From Prevotella sp. (GTDB lineage: Bacteria; Bacteroidota; Bacteroidia; Bacteroidales; Bacteroidaceae): 64,000 nucleotides of DNA. The notes beneath the pieces are model-generated. The model was not told where the DNA came from. It saw only the letters and a program-made list of their open reading frames with translations, and ran no database searches. Location: NCBI GenBank assembly GCA_017623155.1, contig JAGAPR010000004.1:62001-126000 (forward strand), in the 5' to 3' direction. The position numbers were made by a program, and so were the translations under genes. Below, in pieces: positions 7,598 through 16,793 of this stretch (position 1 is the first letter of the stretch; each line of letters opens with the position of its first letter).

Positions 7598-8965
7598 TTA
7601 CTTAACGAATATCTTTCTTGTCTCGCCGTTTGCAGTCTTGATGATATTCAATCCTTTCACAGGAGCTGCAACCTTGCGGCCGTCAACGGTGAAGTATTCT
7701 GTATTTTTCTTTGTGTTTACAGTCAGATTGCTGATACCGTCTGAAACAGCTTGTGTGTCGAGCACATATCCTTCAATATATGACATAGGCCAAACTTCTC
7801 CGTCAATTTCCATTTCGGCTACGTTGTATCCAAAACCGGTGATGTATCTGCCGTCTGCCGTAATGCCGAGAGGAGAGTTTATACCATTGTCATCATATGT
7901 GGTGAACTCTTCGAATTGGCTGTATACGTCTTTCAACAGGCGCGGTTGTTCTTCTCCTGCTTTCAAGATAAATCCGAGACGCGGAGAGCCAAAACTTCCG
8001 TCACCGGTATATCCTATAACTGTACCGTCATCGCTGATATCTGTTGGTGTCAAGTCTGTTTCCGCGTCAATGCCGCGGCTTCCGTCAACAGTGATGATTT
8101 TCAACTCTTTTGTCTCTATGTTATAGATACCGATGCGATTTTCTGTTTGTAATACAGTGGTGTATGTGTATCCCTCATATATTTCAATTTCCTCTTCTCC
8201 GAGATATTCGGAAATAATAACCAAAGCATATTTGCCATTAGCGCTGACGTTGGCCCATTGGAAAGTAAGATACGGCTCATCATATTCTCTGAAATCACCA
8301 AGTTCATCATCCCATTGCGTGGGGCGGAATTTACCTTTCCAGATAGAGTCGAGCTTGTATGTATCGCCGTCTTTAATCCAAAGCGCGGCAGGTTCACCTA
8401 TGTCTGCTATGAGATGTCCCATAATGACTGAGCCGTCTGCGCTGACGCGCTTTGCGCTTGCACCGTTGTAGTTGAAGCCAATCTGTTCTGTTGTGGGTTC
8501 CGGAAGCATTGTTCTGACGCCGTCAATCCATACGCACGGTTTCTTTTGCCAACCTTCCATATAGGTATTGCTGTTGATTGAGCCAACGATGATTTTGTCG
8601 TCATCGGTGATGTCCTCTGCAAGAGTGTTATACTCTTCTGTTGCTTCTTCTATGATTTTGAAGTCACCGTTGATGGACAGCGTTGCTGCCGGACCATTAT
8701 ATCCTACTCCGATACCGTTGTTTGACACGCCGCGAACTTCTGCGCCCCATTCATCGAGCATTTCCTTTATTACGGTTTTTTTTGTCTCTACTTCGATCAT
8801 GAACATTTCATTCTGTGCGGTTACGCCACCAATGTACTTTCCGTTGTTCGAGATGTCCATTATCTGATATCCGTTTTCAATACTTTCCGTATTGAATTTT
8901 GTCAGTGTCTGCGCGTTTGCGCATGTTGCCGCCGCAAGGCAGCAGAGAGTAAAAATTTTCTTCAT
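7598..8965 (-). CDS. Secreted beta-propeller-like repeat protein with sorting-type tail
   Basis: This 455-residue protein has a signal peptide (residues 1-18, ending CANAQ). The body is built of recurring units such as ISNNGKYIGGV, VSADGSVIMGHL, ISDDGTVIGYTG and ITADGRYITGFG. These resemble the HAF-type extracellular repeats and suggest a beta-propeller. No catalytic residues are apparent. The C-terminus (YFTVDGRKVAAPVKGLNIIK, then ending KIFVK) matches the short tail seen on many Prevotella-type secreted proteins and may be a type IX secretion signal. It sits 48 bp downstream of the Omp28-like gene on the same strand and is probably cotranscribed. Function unknown; a surface binding role is only a guess. 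Confidence 0.7.
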   Translation of the reverse strand: MKKIFTLCCLAAATCANAQTLTKFNTESIENGYQIMDISNNGKYIGGVTAQNEMFMIEVETKKTVIKEMLDEWGAEVRGVSNNGIGVGYNGPAATLSINGDFKIIEEATEEYNTLAEDITDDDKIIVGSINSNTYMEGWQKKPCVWIDGVRTMLPEPTTEQIGFNYNGASAKRVSADGSVIMGHLIADIGEPAALWIKDGDTYKLDSIWKGKFRPTQWDDELGDFREYDEPYLTFQWANVSANGKYALVIISEYLGEEEIEIYEGYTYTTVLQTENRIGIYNIETKELKIITVDGSRGIDAETDLTPTDISDDGTVIGYTGDGSFGSPRLGFILKAGEEQPRLLKDVYSQFEEFTTYDDNGINSPLGITADGRYITGFGYNVAEMEIDGEVWPMSYIEGYVLDTQAVSDGISNLTVNTKKNTEYFTVDGRKVAAPVKGLNIIKTANGETRKIFVK

Positions 8966-9013
8966 GCTTTTACCTTTCTTTTAATTGTTAATATTAATGG
9001 TGTCAATGTTTTA

Positions 9014-10960
9014 TCATTTGTTCATCACTTTTTTCACACTTCCGTCGCTCATTCTTATTATTGTAAGTCCGTGTGCCTTGCCTGTCGAACGGCGTCCGTC
9101 AATGGTGTAGCGTGCAGTTTCAGTGATGTTCTTGGCTGCCTCCGTGACACTCTCGATGCCGGTAGGACCGTCGTAGATAAGTGCTTTCTCGTCGGCGTTG
9201 ACGATTTCCTGTGTCTTGGTGTTTATCACCATGGCCACGATTTTCAGCTTGCTCTTGTCTTGCAGCACCTTATTCTCGGACAGGTCTATTGTGTATTCGT
9301 GAGTTTGTGTCGCTCCTTCCACTATCGGAGCCTTGATTATGCCTTTCAGTCCGTTTGACACACCGATACCTGCGATGGCCACGTGGTCGTATACCATGTC
9401 CTTGATGGTAGACGGCTTGCTTATCCATTCTCTCATGTATTCGTCAGACATGAATGAAGTCTTGTTGGCGTAATAGTTTGCTTGATACCATCCCGTAGTG
9501 GTTCCCGTCAGACTGTCGGCCACCACTACATATGCAATGGAGTACGGAGCCGAGTTTGAATTGTATTGGAATGTGATGTTCGTGTTCACTTTTATCTTTG
9601 TGTATTCGGCGTCGGCCCATGACGGAGTGACATCCACCGATAACTCGGCGGGAATTTCAAGCATTTCCTTGAAGTCGTTTTCTATATACATCGGCAGCGT
9701 GCATGTCGGGTCTGAGCCGTAGTACGGGTCTATGATGGAGGTTCGGTTCAGCGTGGCGCTTGGCAGGTTTTGACCGTAAGTACTTACTACCGTATTGTAT
9801 ACCGAAACTTTCATCGGGTCGGTTTTTGTCATGTTGGTGTGTGCGGCGATACCTATGAACGAGTCGGGATAGCGTTCTTTCATCAGTCTCAGTCCGGTAA
9901 TTCCTCTCGGGCAGTAGCCGCATCCCGTGGCGGTGAACTCTTCTTCCACTATCATTCGTTTTGATTCTGCAGCCAGAGTGAACAGTGTTCCTTGTGCCGA
10001 TATGTTTTCTGAGCATGCGTTCGGCTGTCCGTTCACCTTGTTGATGACAATCATCATCTTTGCCGTTCCGGATTCTTCCTCGGCGTTGATAGGGAGTTTC
10101 ACTATTCCCGTTGAGTCGAATCCGATTGTATTCTCGCCCAGTTCGGCGTGCATGTCATACGAGCAGTTTTTCGCCGTGTTGGTCACCGTATAATCAAGCG
10201 AACTTATGGGTGTGGTGCCTTCTCCGGTGATTATCAGCGACACTTTTCCGCCTTTGTTTTTGATGGCTCTGCTTTCAGATGCGAAATTGGCTGCCACCGT
10301 GGCTGCGTTTTCCGGGAAATCGCCACTGATGCTTACCATTGTGGTCAGGTTACCAAATCCGGTGCCGTACATGTTTGTCCATTCCTGTACCGTGAGTGAT
10401 GCGCGGAGGAAATGTCCTCCGTTTACGGCCGGCTCTTCTGTCGATGCCGTTATCACCGGGTACTTGCCGTCATATTCCGACGCGTCTTCGATGGAGAACG
10501 AATAGCCCACATAGCATCCGCCTTGCGGGATGGTGTAGGGTGTAGACAATGTTACGGTGGTGAAGTTGTCCATGTAGCTTACCGGGTTGGTTATGTCTAC
10601 GCAAACCCCGTCGGCACTCTCGGCCGAAGCCGGCAATGTAGACGAAATCCACATTTTCGGAGCAACGAGCAGTCTCGGTTCTGTGAGCAGGAAAGCCACG
10701 CTGTCAATCTGTTTTCCGGCATAATCGGCCGGCACGAATATTGCGCAGTCGTACGACGCGGCGGCCTCTTCGCCGAGCGTGCTTGCGCCCGTCAGATTAA
10801 AATATGTAAAAACTTTCGATGCTTGTGCCTTTGCCGGCGCTTGATGACGATTATTATATTTTTTTTTGGTAAAAGAGCCTTTGCCGGCTGTGAGGCCTTG
10901 TGCGCAAATTGTGCCGCATAAGGCGAGAATGATTACAGATATAAAAATCTTTTTGTCCAT
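9014..10960 (-). CDS. Omp28-related secreted protein with thioredoxin-like domain
   Basis: This 648-residue exported protein has a signal peptide at residues 1-20 (ending GTICAQ). Residues about 45-320 form a beta-rich N-terminal region. After it comes a thioredoxin-fold segment, beginning RMIVEEEFTATGCGYCPRG, with a CxxC active-site motif (CGYC). This arrangement is characteristic of the Omp28-related family of Bacteroidetes. The C-terminal tail (ARYTIDGRRSTGKAHGLTII) resembles that of the next gene and may direct type IX secretion. It is the first gene of a probable two-gene unit with the propeller-like protein. A thiol-disulfide role is possible but not proven; CxxC proteins of this family are also found as adhesin-like surface proteins. 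Confidence 0.75.
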   Translation of the reverse strand: MDKKIFISVIILALCGTICAQGLTAGKGSFTKKKYNNRHQAPAKAQASKVFTYFNLTGASTLGEEAAASYDCAIFVPADYAGKQIDSVAFLLTEPRLLVAPKMWISSTLPASAESADGVCVDITNPVSYMDNFTTVTLSTPYTIPQGGCYVGYSFSIEDASEYDGKYPVITASTEEPAVNGGHFLRASLTVQEWTNMYGTGFGNLTTMVSISGDFPENAATVAANFASESRAIKNKGGKVSLIITGEGTTPISSLDYTVTNTAKNCSYDMHAELGENTIGFDSTGIVKLPINAEEESGTAKMMIVINKVNGQPNACSENISAQGTLFTLAAESKRMIVEEEFTATGCGYCPRGITGLRLMKERYPDSFIGIAAHTNMTKTDPMKVSVYNTVVSTYGQNLPSATLNRTSIIDPYYGSDPTCTLPMYIENDFKEMLEIPAELSVDVTPSWADAEYTKIKVNTNITFQYNSNSAPYSIAYVVVADSLTGTTTGWYQANYYANKTSFMSDEYMREWISKPSTIKDMVYDHVAIAGIGVSNGLKGIIKAPIVEGATQTHEYTIDLSENKVLQDKSKLKIVAMVINTKTQEIVNADEKALIYDGPTGIESVTEAAKNITETARYTIDGRRSTGKAHGLTIIRMSDGSVKKVMNK

Positions 10961-11064
10961 AATTTATTATAAAAATGTTGTTAAACTTCTCACACATGAA
11001 ACATATTTGCATGTTTTATACATAAATATGTAACATGATGTAAGCCTTTCAATCTTAACCGCGA

Positions 11065-11072
11065 CAAAAGTA
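11065..11072 (-). promoter_or_regulatory. -7 promoter box for the Omp28-like operon
   Basis: CAAAAGTA reads TACTTTTG on the minus strand, matching TAnnTTTG, about 105 bp upstream of the Omp28-like start. No spaced -33 box is clear. Confidence 0.45.
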
Positions 11073-11433
11073 AATAAAAATAATGGAAAATATTTGTATG
11101 ATGCAAAGAAAAATGATTTTCTTGTACATTTTTTAACGTTTAAACGGACCACGGATGTTGTTTCGCTAAATGAATTACTGAAAATTGATTGTGTTTTGTA
11201 AGTTGTTGATTTGTTGGGTGTTGGAGCTTGTTGTGCAGGCCTTGTCGGCTGGTTTTATTCTATGAATACGTGTATTTTATCTATTAAATCGGGTTTTTAA
11301 TGTATTAAATATTGTTGTAGATAGCTAAATTTAATGTAGTACTCAAAGGAATATAGATAACCTTTTCTTTGGCTCATCCATTTCAAGTGACATATATATT
11401 CGCTCACTTTTTATTGGGCGCACAAGCCGTGGC

Positions 11434-11912
11434 GTTAACATTTCGACTTCGTGTTTAACTTAAAAGATGTAAACAAAAAGTAAAAAGCTGTGACAAAAGA
11501 TTTTCGTGAAGTAGGTTTTGTTAACTTAAAATATTTAACTAAAAAGACAATTGCTTAATATTTGTAAACAATTAAATGTGGGTCTTTTCTCTTTTTCGTA
11601 CATTTTTGCCTTGCAATAAGGCCGTAATTGCACTGCGTTTACGGCCTAACGGGAGTGCAATTAGGCCGTAATTGGAATGTAATTACGGCCTAATTGGAAA
11701 ACAAGACGATTTTCAAGGCATCGAAAAGCAGTGAAAATCATCATAACACTCTTGTATACAGATATTTACGTAAAGTGCTCTATAATTCTCGTATTTGCGC
11801 AAAAAAACTTTTCTTGGAAAAGAATCGATTCTCAGCGGCGTTAACATAAAATATTATGACAGTTTGTTTGTGTATTTTTAACAAAAAACGAATAATGTGT
11901 TAAAATTGTACT
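11434..11912. repeat. Long intergenic repeat, copy A (GGCCGTAATTG family)
   Basis: This noncoding segment of about 480 bp closely matches 24473-24945 in the same orientation. Both contain GTGTTTAACT, AAAGTAAAAAG, GAAGTAGGTTTT and TTAACTTAAAATATTTAACT, then the core, then CAGTTT/TTTGTGT near the end. The core (about 11612-11700) holds four GGCCGTAA/TTACGGCC units arranged as overlapping palindromes beginning GCAATAAGGCCGTAATTGCA. It fills most of the 1.1-kb gap between the Omp28-like gene and the antiporter gene. No plausible reading frame crosses it. Confidence 0.85.
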
Positions 11913-11984
11913 TGCTTTATTTAAAATAAAACGGAAAAGCCGTGCGTTTCTGCAAAAAATTGCATTTCATATTGACATACTTTC

Positions 11985-12048
11985 CTGCGGGTAATGAGAA
12001 TTTTTCTGCGGGCAATGGCAAAACTCCATGCGGGCAACAAGAATTCAC
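11985..12048 (+). repeat. Three imperfect 21-22-bp direct repeats
   Basis: Units starting CTGCGGGTAATGAGAATT (11985), CTGCGGGCAATGGCAAAA (12006) and ATGCGGGCAACAAGAATT (12028) follow each other at 21-22 bp. They lie between repeat copy A and the antiporter stop. Function unknown. Confidence 0.6.
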
Positions 12049-12088
12049 CATCTGCAATGCCTGTACGGTTGTCACTCGAAATCAAAAA

Positions 12089-13087
12089 TCAGGCATTGAA
12101 AAGTCGCCATGCCGCATATCCTATATAACTTGCTGTGAGAAAAATGCCTTCTATCCGGCTTACGGTATACTTTGTGAACGAGAAGAGCCATACTGTTACG
12201 GCTCCGGCAATCATTACATAGAGGTCGGTCATGGTGATGTCGGTGATTGTCAGCGGAGATATGGCGGAGGTGATACCGAGAATGGCGAGAATATTGAAAA
12301 TGTTGCTGCCGAGAACATTACCGATTGCCATTGCCGACTGTCCTTTGCGGGCCGCGATTACCGTTGTTGCAAGTTCGGGCAGCGAAGTGCCTCCGGCAAC
12401 GATGGTTATTCCTATGGCCGCATCGCTCATGCCGAGTGTTCCGGCCACTTTTGCTGCATATTCCGAGAACAGGTCGCTTCCGAATATAAGAAAAAGCAGT
12501 CCCACGGCGATGAGTGTGATACTTTTCCACACGGGCGTTGCCGGCTCGGATGATTTGTCGAGCTCGTGTCCGTTGTTCTTGTCGGCTGTGTCGGCATTGC
12601 TTTTTGCATTGTCTCGCTTTGCCGTATGGATGGTGAAAGCCATGAAAGCCGCAAAGCATGCGAGCATTATAATTCCGTCCGTGCGGCTGACGGTGTTGCC
12701 TCTGATGTCGGTATCGGAAAAATTGTCGAGGCAGAGAATAATCAGGAGTATCGTTACGGCAACCGACAAGGGTAGGTCTTTCGATACGGTAGACCGTGCG
12801 ATGGCAATCGGTGCTACCATTGCCGCGCATCCCACGATGAGCAATGTGTTGAGAATGTTGCTGCCAATGACGTTACCCACGGCAATGTCGGCCGAGCCTT
12901 TCAATGCCGAGGAGAGACTGACGAACAGTTCGGGAGCCGATGTGCCGGCAGCCACTATCGTCAGGCCGATGATAATTTCGGGCACTTGCATGCGTCGGGC
13001 GAGTGCGGCTGCGCCTTCCGTCAGTCGGTCGGCTCCGCGCAGCACGAGCACTATACCTATTATTATATATATAATGTCAAATAGCAT
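12089..13087 (-). CDS. Calcium/sodium antiporter (CaCA family, YrbG-like)
   Basis: This inner-membrane exchanger of 332 residues is built from two inverted five-helix repeats. Each repeat carries the family signature: GTSAPELFVS plus GNVIGSNILN in the first half, GGTSLPELATT plus GNVLGSNIFN in the second. These acidic and asparagine residues form the cation site. The hydrophilic stretch in the middle (about residues 165-185) is the usual cytoplasmic loop. Length and layout match E. coli YrbG. The start (ATG complementing 13085-13087) overlaps the 3' end of purN by 11 bp, so the two genes are probably translationally coupled. Ion selectivity is inferred from the family only. Confidence 0.92.
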   Translation of the reverse strand: MLFDIIYIIIGIVLVLRGADRLTEGAAALARRMQVPEIIIGLTIVAAGTSAPELFVSLSSALKGSADIAVGNVIGSNILNTLLIVGCAAMVAPIAIARSTVSKDLPLSVAVTILLIILCLDNFSDTDIRGNTVSRTDGIIMLACFAAFMAFTIHTAKRDNAKSNADTADKNNGHELDKSSEPATPVWKSITLIAVGLLFLIFGSDLFSEYAAKVAGTLGMSDAAIGITIVAGGTSLPELATTVIAARKGQSAMAIGNVLGSNIFNILAILGITSAISPLTITDITMTDLYVMIAGAVTVWLFSFTKYTVSRIEGIFLTASYIGYAAWRLFNA

Positions 13088-13652
13088 GGCGCTTGATGGT
13101 GTCTTCTATGATTTTCGGGAAATGTTGCTGTTCGAGGCGTTGCACGTTGGCGGCAATGTCATCGGGAGTATCTTTCGGGGAGACGGGTGTGGATGCTTGA
13201 AATATAATCTCGCCGCCGTCGCATACATCGCTGACATAATGAATGGTGATACCGGTCTCGGTCTCGTTGTTTGCTCTTACGGCTTCATGGATATGATGCC
13301 CGTACATGCCCTTTCCGCCGTATTTGGGAAGCAGGGCGGGGTGGATGTTGATGATGTGCCGGGGATATCGTTCGATGAGAAATGGAGGAACCATAAGCAG
13401 AAAGCCTGCCAGCACGATGAAGTCGATTGCGTATCGCTCCATCATGTCGGGCAGGCTTTTACCGTCGTTAAACTCGTTTTTCGTCATCACTTCGGTCGGT
13501 ATACCGAGCTGTTTGGCTCGCGTCAATGCGAATGCATCGGCCTTGTTGCTGAGAACCAAGGCTGTTTTTATGTCACTGTTTCCGCTAAAATATCGAATGA
13601 TATTCTCACAGTTGCTGCCTGTGCCGGAAACGAATATGGCTATGTTTGTCAT
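13077..13652 (-). CDS. purN: Phosphoribosylglycinamide formyltransferase PurN
   Basis: PurN transfers the formyl group of 10-formyltetrahydrofolate to GAR in the third step of purine synthesis. The 191-residue protein starts MTNIAIFVSGTGSNCENI, the usual phosphate-binding N-terminus. The catalytic Asn-His pair is in NIHPALLPKYGGKGMYG and the Asp is in HYVSDVCDGGEI, so all three key residues are present. Length matches the family. It overlaps the antiporter start by 11 bp and follows the lipoprotein gene by 37 bp. Another purine gene, purD, is far away at 43881. Confidence 0.95.
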   Translation of the reverse strand: MTNIAIFVSGTGSNCENIIRYFSGNSDIKTALVLSNKADAFALTRAKQLGIPTEVMTKNEFNDGKSLPDMMERYAIDFIVLAGFLLMVPPFLIERYPRHIINIHPALLPKYGGKGMYGHHIHEAVRANNETETGITIHYVSDVCDGGEIIFQASTPVSPKDTPDDIAANVQRLEQQHFPKIIEDTIKRHAI

Positions 13653-13689
13653 TTACGTATCGCTTCGTGATGATGAAAACCGCTTTGTG

Positions 13690-14772
13690 TTAATAACCGA
13701 ATGTGTATGTTTTCTTGTTGCCGTTCTTGTCGGTGACGGTCATTGTGCTTACACTCTTGTCGGGGTTAAGGGTGGTAGCGACCGTATAATCCCCGTCTTT
13801 TCCGGCTGCTTTGGTTATGACATAGCTGTTGCGCATGTTGCGGAACAAAGAGAGCAGCATGTAAGGATTGCACTCTTCCATGCCGAGCAACAGCTGATTG
13901 ACATCTACCGATTGGTTACGGTTGCTCACTTTCGTGTTTTCTTCACCGAAATAAAGTTTCAAGTCTTCCCCGTAAGTTTGTCTGCCGTCGGAGTATATGT
14001 GCCTGTATTTCAGACTGTCGGCAACATGCTCGTCGTCGGCTCCGAAGCGTTGGCCTCCGGCAAACAGTTGTGACACTCCGTATTGTTCGCCTCCGGCAAG
14101 ACGGCGTTCCACCATGATGGCGATAGAGTTTGCGTATACGCTGTTCCTGCATGTCACGGAATCGTTTCTTGATGTCAGTTGGTCGGGTTGGTAACCTACG
14201 TCAAAACGTCCTTCCAACGTGTTGGAACCGGAATATACATATAGTGTGGTGTCACTGTCGTTGTAGTCGAATGACATGTCATATACCAACGCTCCGTCGC
14301 GATTCATACTGAAAATATTGGGTCGGCACTTGTCGTCGTAAGTGATGTTAAACTCGGCGCCGTCATCGCATGTTATTGTTTTCACGAGCGGGGCGTTTCC
14401 AAGCGAGCCGTCGCCTCTGGTGGCATATTGGCCTATACTGAACATCGTGTACGCGTCGGATTCATTGGCATCCTGTATTCTTATTCTCGCCATGCGCATG
14501 TTTCCTGTCGTGTTTTGCGAGAAATGCGTGGGAATGAAGTACAGACTGTATCCGTCTCCTTTCATGAGATCTATTTTCAACCAGTCTGTGCTTGCGTCTT
14601 GCACTATGTACCAATTACCGAGCGAGGCGAATTGTATGTATCCGTTTGTGGTGTTTGCGTAGCCGCTCGAGCCACCGACTGCACTAAATCCCGAATTTGT
14701 TTCATCGTTGTCAAGACATGAAGCCAAAAGCGGTAGTATGGCTGCCATGATGAATAGTTTGATTGATTTCAT
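13690..14772 (-). CDS. Lipoprotein with BACON-like and DUF4595-like regions
   Basis: The start is set at the ATG complementing 14770-14772 (MKSIKLFIMAAILPLLASCL), giving a signal peptide with lipobox LASC and lipidation at Cys19. The 21 codons upstream of it in the same frame look like leader sequence. Residues about 35-105 resemble a BACON-type immunoglobulin-like domain (W..I..ASTDWLKID, then RMARIRIQD). The C-terminal part contains FNITYDDKCRPN and later strand-turn repeats like DUF4595 lipoproteins of Bacteroidales. It is probably tethered at the outer membrane. No enzyme motif is seen and the role is unknown. It lies inside a minus-strand gene run between the S4 protein and purN. Confidence 0.75.
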   Translation of the reverse strand: MKSIKLFIMAAILPLLASCLDNDETNSGFSAVGGSSGYANTTNGYIQFASLGNWYIVQDASTDWLKIDLMKGDGYSLYFIPTHFSQNTTGNMRMARIRIQDANESDAYTMFSIGQYATRGDGSLGNAPLVKTITCDDGAEFNITYDDKCRPNIFSMNRDGALVYDMSFDYNDSDTTLYVYSGSNTLEGRFDVGYQPDQLTSRNDSVTCRNSVYANSIAIMVERRLAGGEQYGVSQLFAGGQRFGADDEHVADSLKYRHIYSDGRQTYGEDLKLYFGEENTKVSNRNQSVDVNQLLLGMEECNPYMLLSLFRNMRNSYVITKAAGKDGDYTVATTLNPDKSVSTMTVTDKNGNKKTYTFGY

Positions 14773-14843
14773 AAGCTGTATATTAATTAAAGATTTGATA
14801 TCAATGTTTATTTGAACGATTTTGCCCGTGAACATGTCGTTTT

Positions 14844-15290
14844 TTAGTCTTCGACATCGTCTTCATCGTTATATTCCATATAGTCGTCATCGTAAATGTC
14901 GAGCCCCTCGAGCGATGGAACAATGAAAGCATCGAGCGACCTACGGTCTTTTTTCGTGGGGCGTCCCGTTCCTCTTGCTCTGTTTACAAATCCGCTTATG
15001 CGGTTCATTTCAAGCAATTCGTATTGGTCTGCCGTGGTCACATTCTCGTAAATCTCGGGCAGCATCTTTGCTCCCACGCGTTGCTCGATGGGCTTTAATA
15101 TCTTAAACGAATAAGTGACGGGAGGTTTTCGCACGCAGACAGTCTCGCCGGCCTTGACAGTATGCGCCGGTTTGACATTGGCACCGCCTATCGTCACGCG
15201 CCCGTTCTTGCAGGCATCGGCGGCGATTGAGCGTGTCTTGAAAATGCGGGCGGCCCACAACCATTTGTCTATTCTTGCCTCATTGGTCAT
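14844..15290 (-). CDS. S4-domain RNA-binding protein (Hsp15/HslR-like)
   Basis: This 148-residue protein opens with an S4 RNA-binding domain (residues about 5-65: RIDKWLWAARIFKTRSIAAD, then GRVTIGG and VKAGETV). This matches heat-shock protein 15, which binds 50S subunits carrying a stalled nascent chain. The middle holds the basic segment RGTGRPTKKDRRSLD and the tail is acidic (YDDDYMEYNDEDDVED). It follows pth by 63 bp on the same strand, placing it with two other translation genes (rplY, pth). Start chosen at ATG complementing 15288-15290; family length agrees. Confidence 0.88.
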   Translation of the reverse strand: MTNEARIDKWLWAARIFKTRSIAADACKNGRVTIGGANVKPAHTVKAGETVCVRKPPVTYSFKILKPIEQRVGAKMLPEIYENVTTADQYELLEMNRISGFVNRARGTGRPTKKDRRSLDAFIVPSLEGLDIYDDDYMEYNDEDDVED

Positions 15291-15353
15291 CTTCTTGTTC
15301 TTATTTTAGAGTATTGCAGTAGGACTGTTTGATATTCTGGTGTCGCAGTGCGG

Positions 15354-15923
15354 TTATTTCTTTTTGTTAAAAGCGTTCATGGTGACGTTTACACCCGAAA
15401 GCACAAAACTCTTTATTATCTCACAGGCCGTGTCAATCTTCGGCTCAAGCGTTTTCATATCCTCTTCGTCGTATCGGCCGAGCACCCATTCTACCTGCAT
15501 GCCGCGCGGAAAATCGTTGCCTATTCCCACGCGCAGACGGCTGTATTTATCGGTGCCGAGCACAGACTGTATGTTTCCGAGACCGTTATGCCCTCCGTTG
15601 CTTCCCGACGGTTTGAGACGTAGAGAGCCCAGCGGCAGCGAAAGGTCATCGACAATGACAAGCAATCGTTCGATATCAATGTTTTCCTTGTTCATCCAAT
15701 ACCGCACGGCGTTTCCGCTTAGGTTCATGAATGTGCTTGGCTTCAGCAGGAAAACTTTTCTTCCTTTGATGCTTGTCTCGGCGACAAAGCCGTAACGGCG
15801 GTCGCTAAAAAAAATATTGGATGCCTTGGCAAAGGCATCCAATATCATAAATCCTGTATTGTGGCGGGTGTTGGCGTATTCGTCGCCGATATTTCCCAAC
15901 CCAACTATTAAAAATTTGTCCAT
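15354..15923 (-). CDS. pth: Peptidyl-tRNA hydrolase Pth
   Basis: Pth frees tRNA from peptidyl-tRNAs dropped during translation. The start is the ATG complementing 15921-15923, which shares one base with the rplY stop (TAATG); the longer frame upstream lies inside rplY. The 189-residue protein has the expected length and begins [20 protein letters not shown]. The catalytic His is in RHNTGF, with conserved Asn in [10 protein letters not shown], Asp in [11 protein letters not shown] and Asn-Gly in [10 protein letters not shown]. One-base overlap implies translational coupling to rplY, a common arrangement. Confidence 0.95.
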   Translation of the reverse strand: MDKFLIVGLGNIGDEYANTRHNTGFMILDAFAKASNIFFSDRRYGFVAETSIKGRKVFLLKPSTFMNLSGNAVRYWMNKENIDIERLLVIVDDLSLPLGSLRLKPSGSNGGHNGLGNIQSVLGTDKYSRLRVGIGNDFPRGMQVEWVLGRYDEEDMKTLEPKIDTACEIIKSFVLSGVNVTMNAFNKKK

Positions 15924-16525
15924 TATTGAGCGGCAGCAGCAGCGGCAGCGGCTGATTTGGATGCACGTGTTGTCTTGACAGAACATACGATAACTTCTGC
16001 CGGAGTAGCTATTTCGAGACCCTCGAATTTCAACTCGCCGACCTTGATGCTCTTGCCGAGACGAAGATTTGTAACGTCGATATCGAGCTGTTCGGGAATA
16101 ACCTGATAGGGAGCTGTGACGTTAATCTTGCGGATAGAGAGGTTGATACGACCACCATCGCGCACACCCTGAGCCAATCCGTTGAGCTTAACAGGAATAC
16201 CGATAGTAATGGGTTTTGTCTCATTTATCTCATAAAAATCCACATGCAGCAAAGCATCTGTAACGGGGTGGAACTGCAACTCTTTGAGAACAGCCTTGTG
16301 CTCCTTGCCATCGATGTTCAGGTTTACTACATAGATGTGCGGAGTGTATACGACCTTGCGGAGCTCTGCCATCGACACTGCGAATGACATTGCCTCGGGA
16401 AGACCGTTCTCTCCCTTTTTCTCACCATACATGTTGCAGGGAATAAGTCCCTCTTTGCGCATTGACTTAGATGCTTTCTTGCCTAAATCGGTACGCATCT
16501 TACCTGTTAAATTGATTTCTTTCAT
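15923..16525 (-). CDS. rplY: 50S ribosomal protein L25/Ctc
   Basis: L25 of the long CTC type binds 5S rRNA in the large subunit. The 200-residue protein starts [20 protein letters not shown]. It has the N-terminal L25 beta-barrel (to about residue 95, including [15 protein letters not shown]) and the C-terminal TL5-like domain ([18 protein letters not shown]). The end is an unusual poly-alanine run ([12 protein letters not shown]). It heads a minus-strand unit with pth and the S4 protein, and a TATCTTTG promoter box lies upstream at 16618-16649. Confidence 0.95.
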   Translation of the reverse strand: MKEINLTGKMRTDLGKKASKSMRKEGLIPCNMYGEKKGENGLPEAMSFAVSMAELRKVVYTPHIYVVNLNIDGKEHKAVLKELQFHPVTDALLHVDFYEINETKPITIGIPVKLNGLAQGVRDGGRINLSIRKINVTAPYQVIPEQLDIDVTNLRLGKSIKVGELKFEGLEIATPAEVIVCSVKTTRASKSAAAAAAAAQ

Positions 16526-16617
16526 AACTTTGTGTTACTCTAAATTAAGTTTTAAAATTAATACTTGCTTAATTCACCATCACACGAATATTAATCGATG
16601 TGCTTGAAAAAGCGCTG

Positions 16618-16649
16618 CAAAGATAGTCGTTTATATTCAATTACGCAAG
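16618..16649 (-). promoter_or_regulatory. Promoter for the rplY-pth unit
   Basis: On the minus strand CTTG (complement of 16646-16649) and TATCTTTG (complement of 16618-16625) are 20 bp apart, close to the Bacteroidota consensus. The leader to rplY would be about 90 nt. Confidence 0.6.
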
Positions 16650-16696
16650 CATTATGCGGCTATTAATGAGAAAAAGTGCAATATTTTCACTTATTT

Positions 16697-16728
16697 CTTG
16701 CATTATATAGGTTTTTTATCTAATTTTG
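16697..16728 (+). promoter_or_regulatory. Promoter for the nusB operon
   Basis: CTTG (16697-16700) and TAATTTTG (16721-16728) are separated by 20 bp, matching the phylum consensus. The leader to nusB would be about 60 nt. Confidence 0.6.
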
Positions 16729-16793
16729 CATCAAAATACGTTGTGTTAAAGATAAGTGTATCTTAGAAAATAAAGTCAACTATATAAATAAGT

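Noticed and set aside
11942-12553. Plus-strand open frame across the antiporter 3' end
   Set aside because: It is the antisense shadow of the antiporter gene and its start lies in repetitive DNA.
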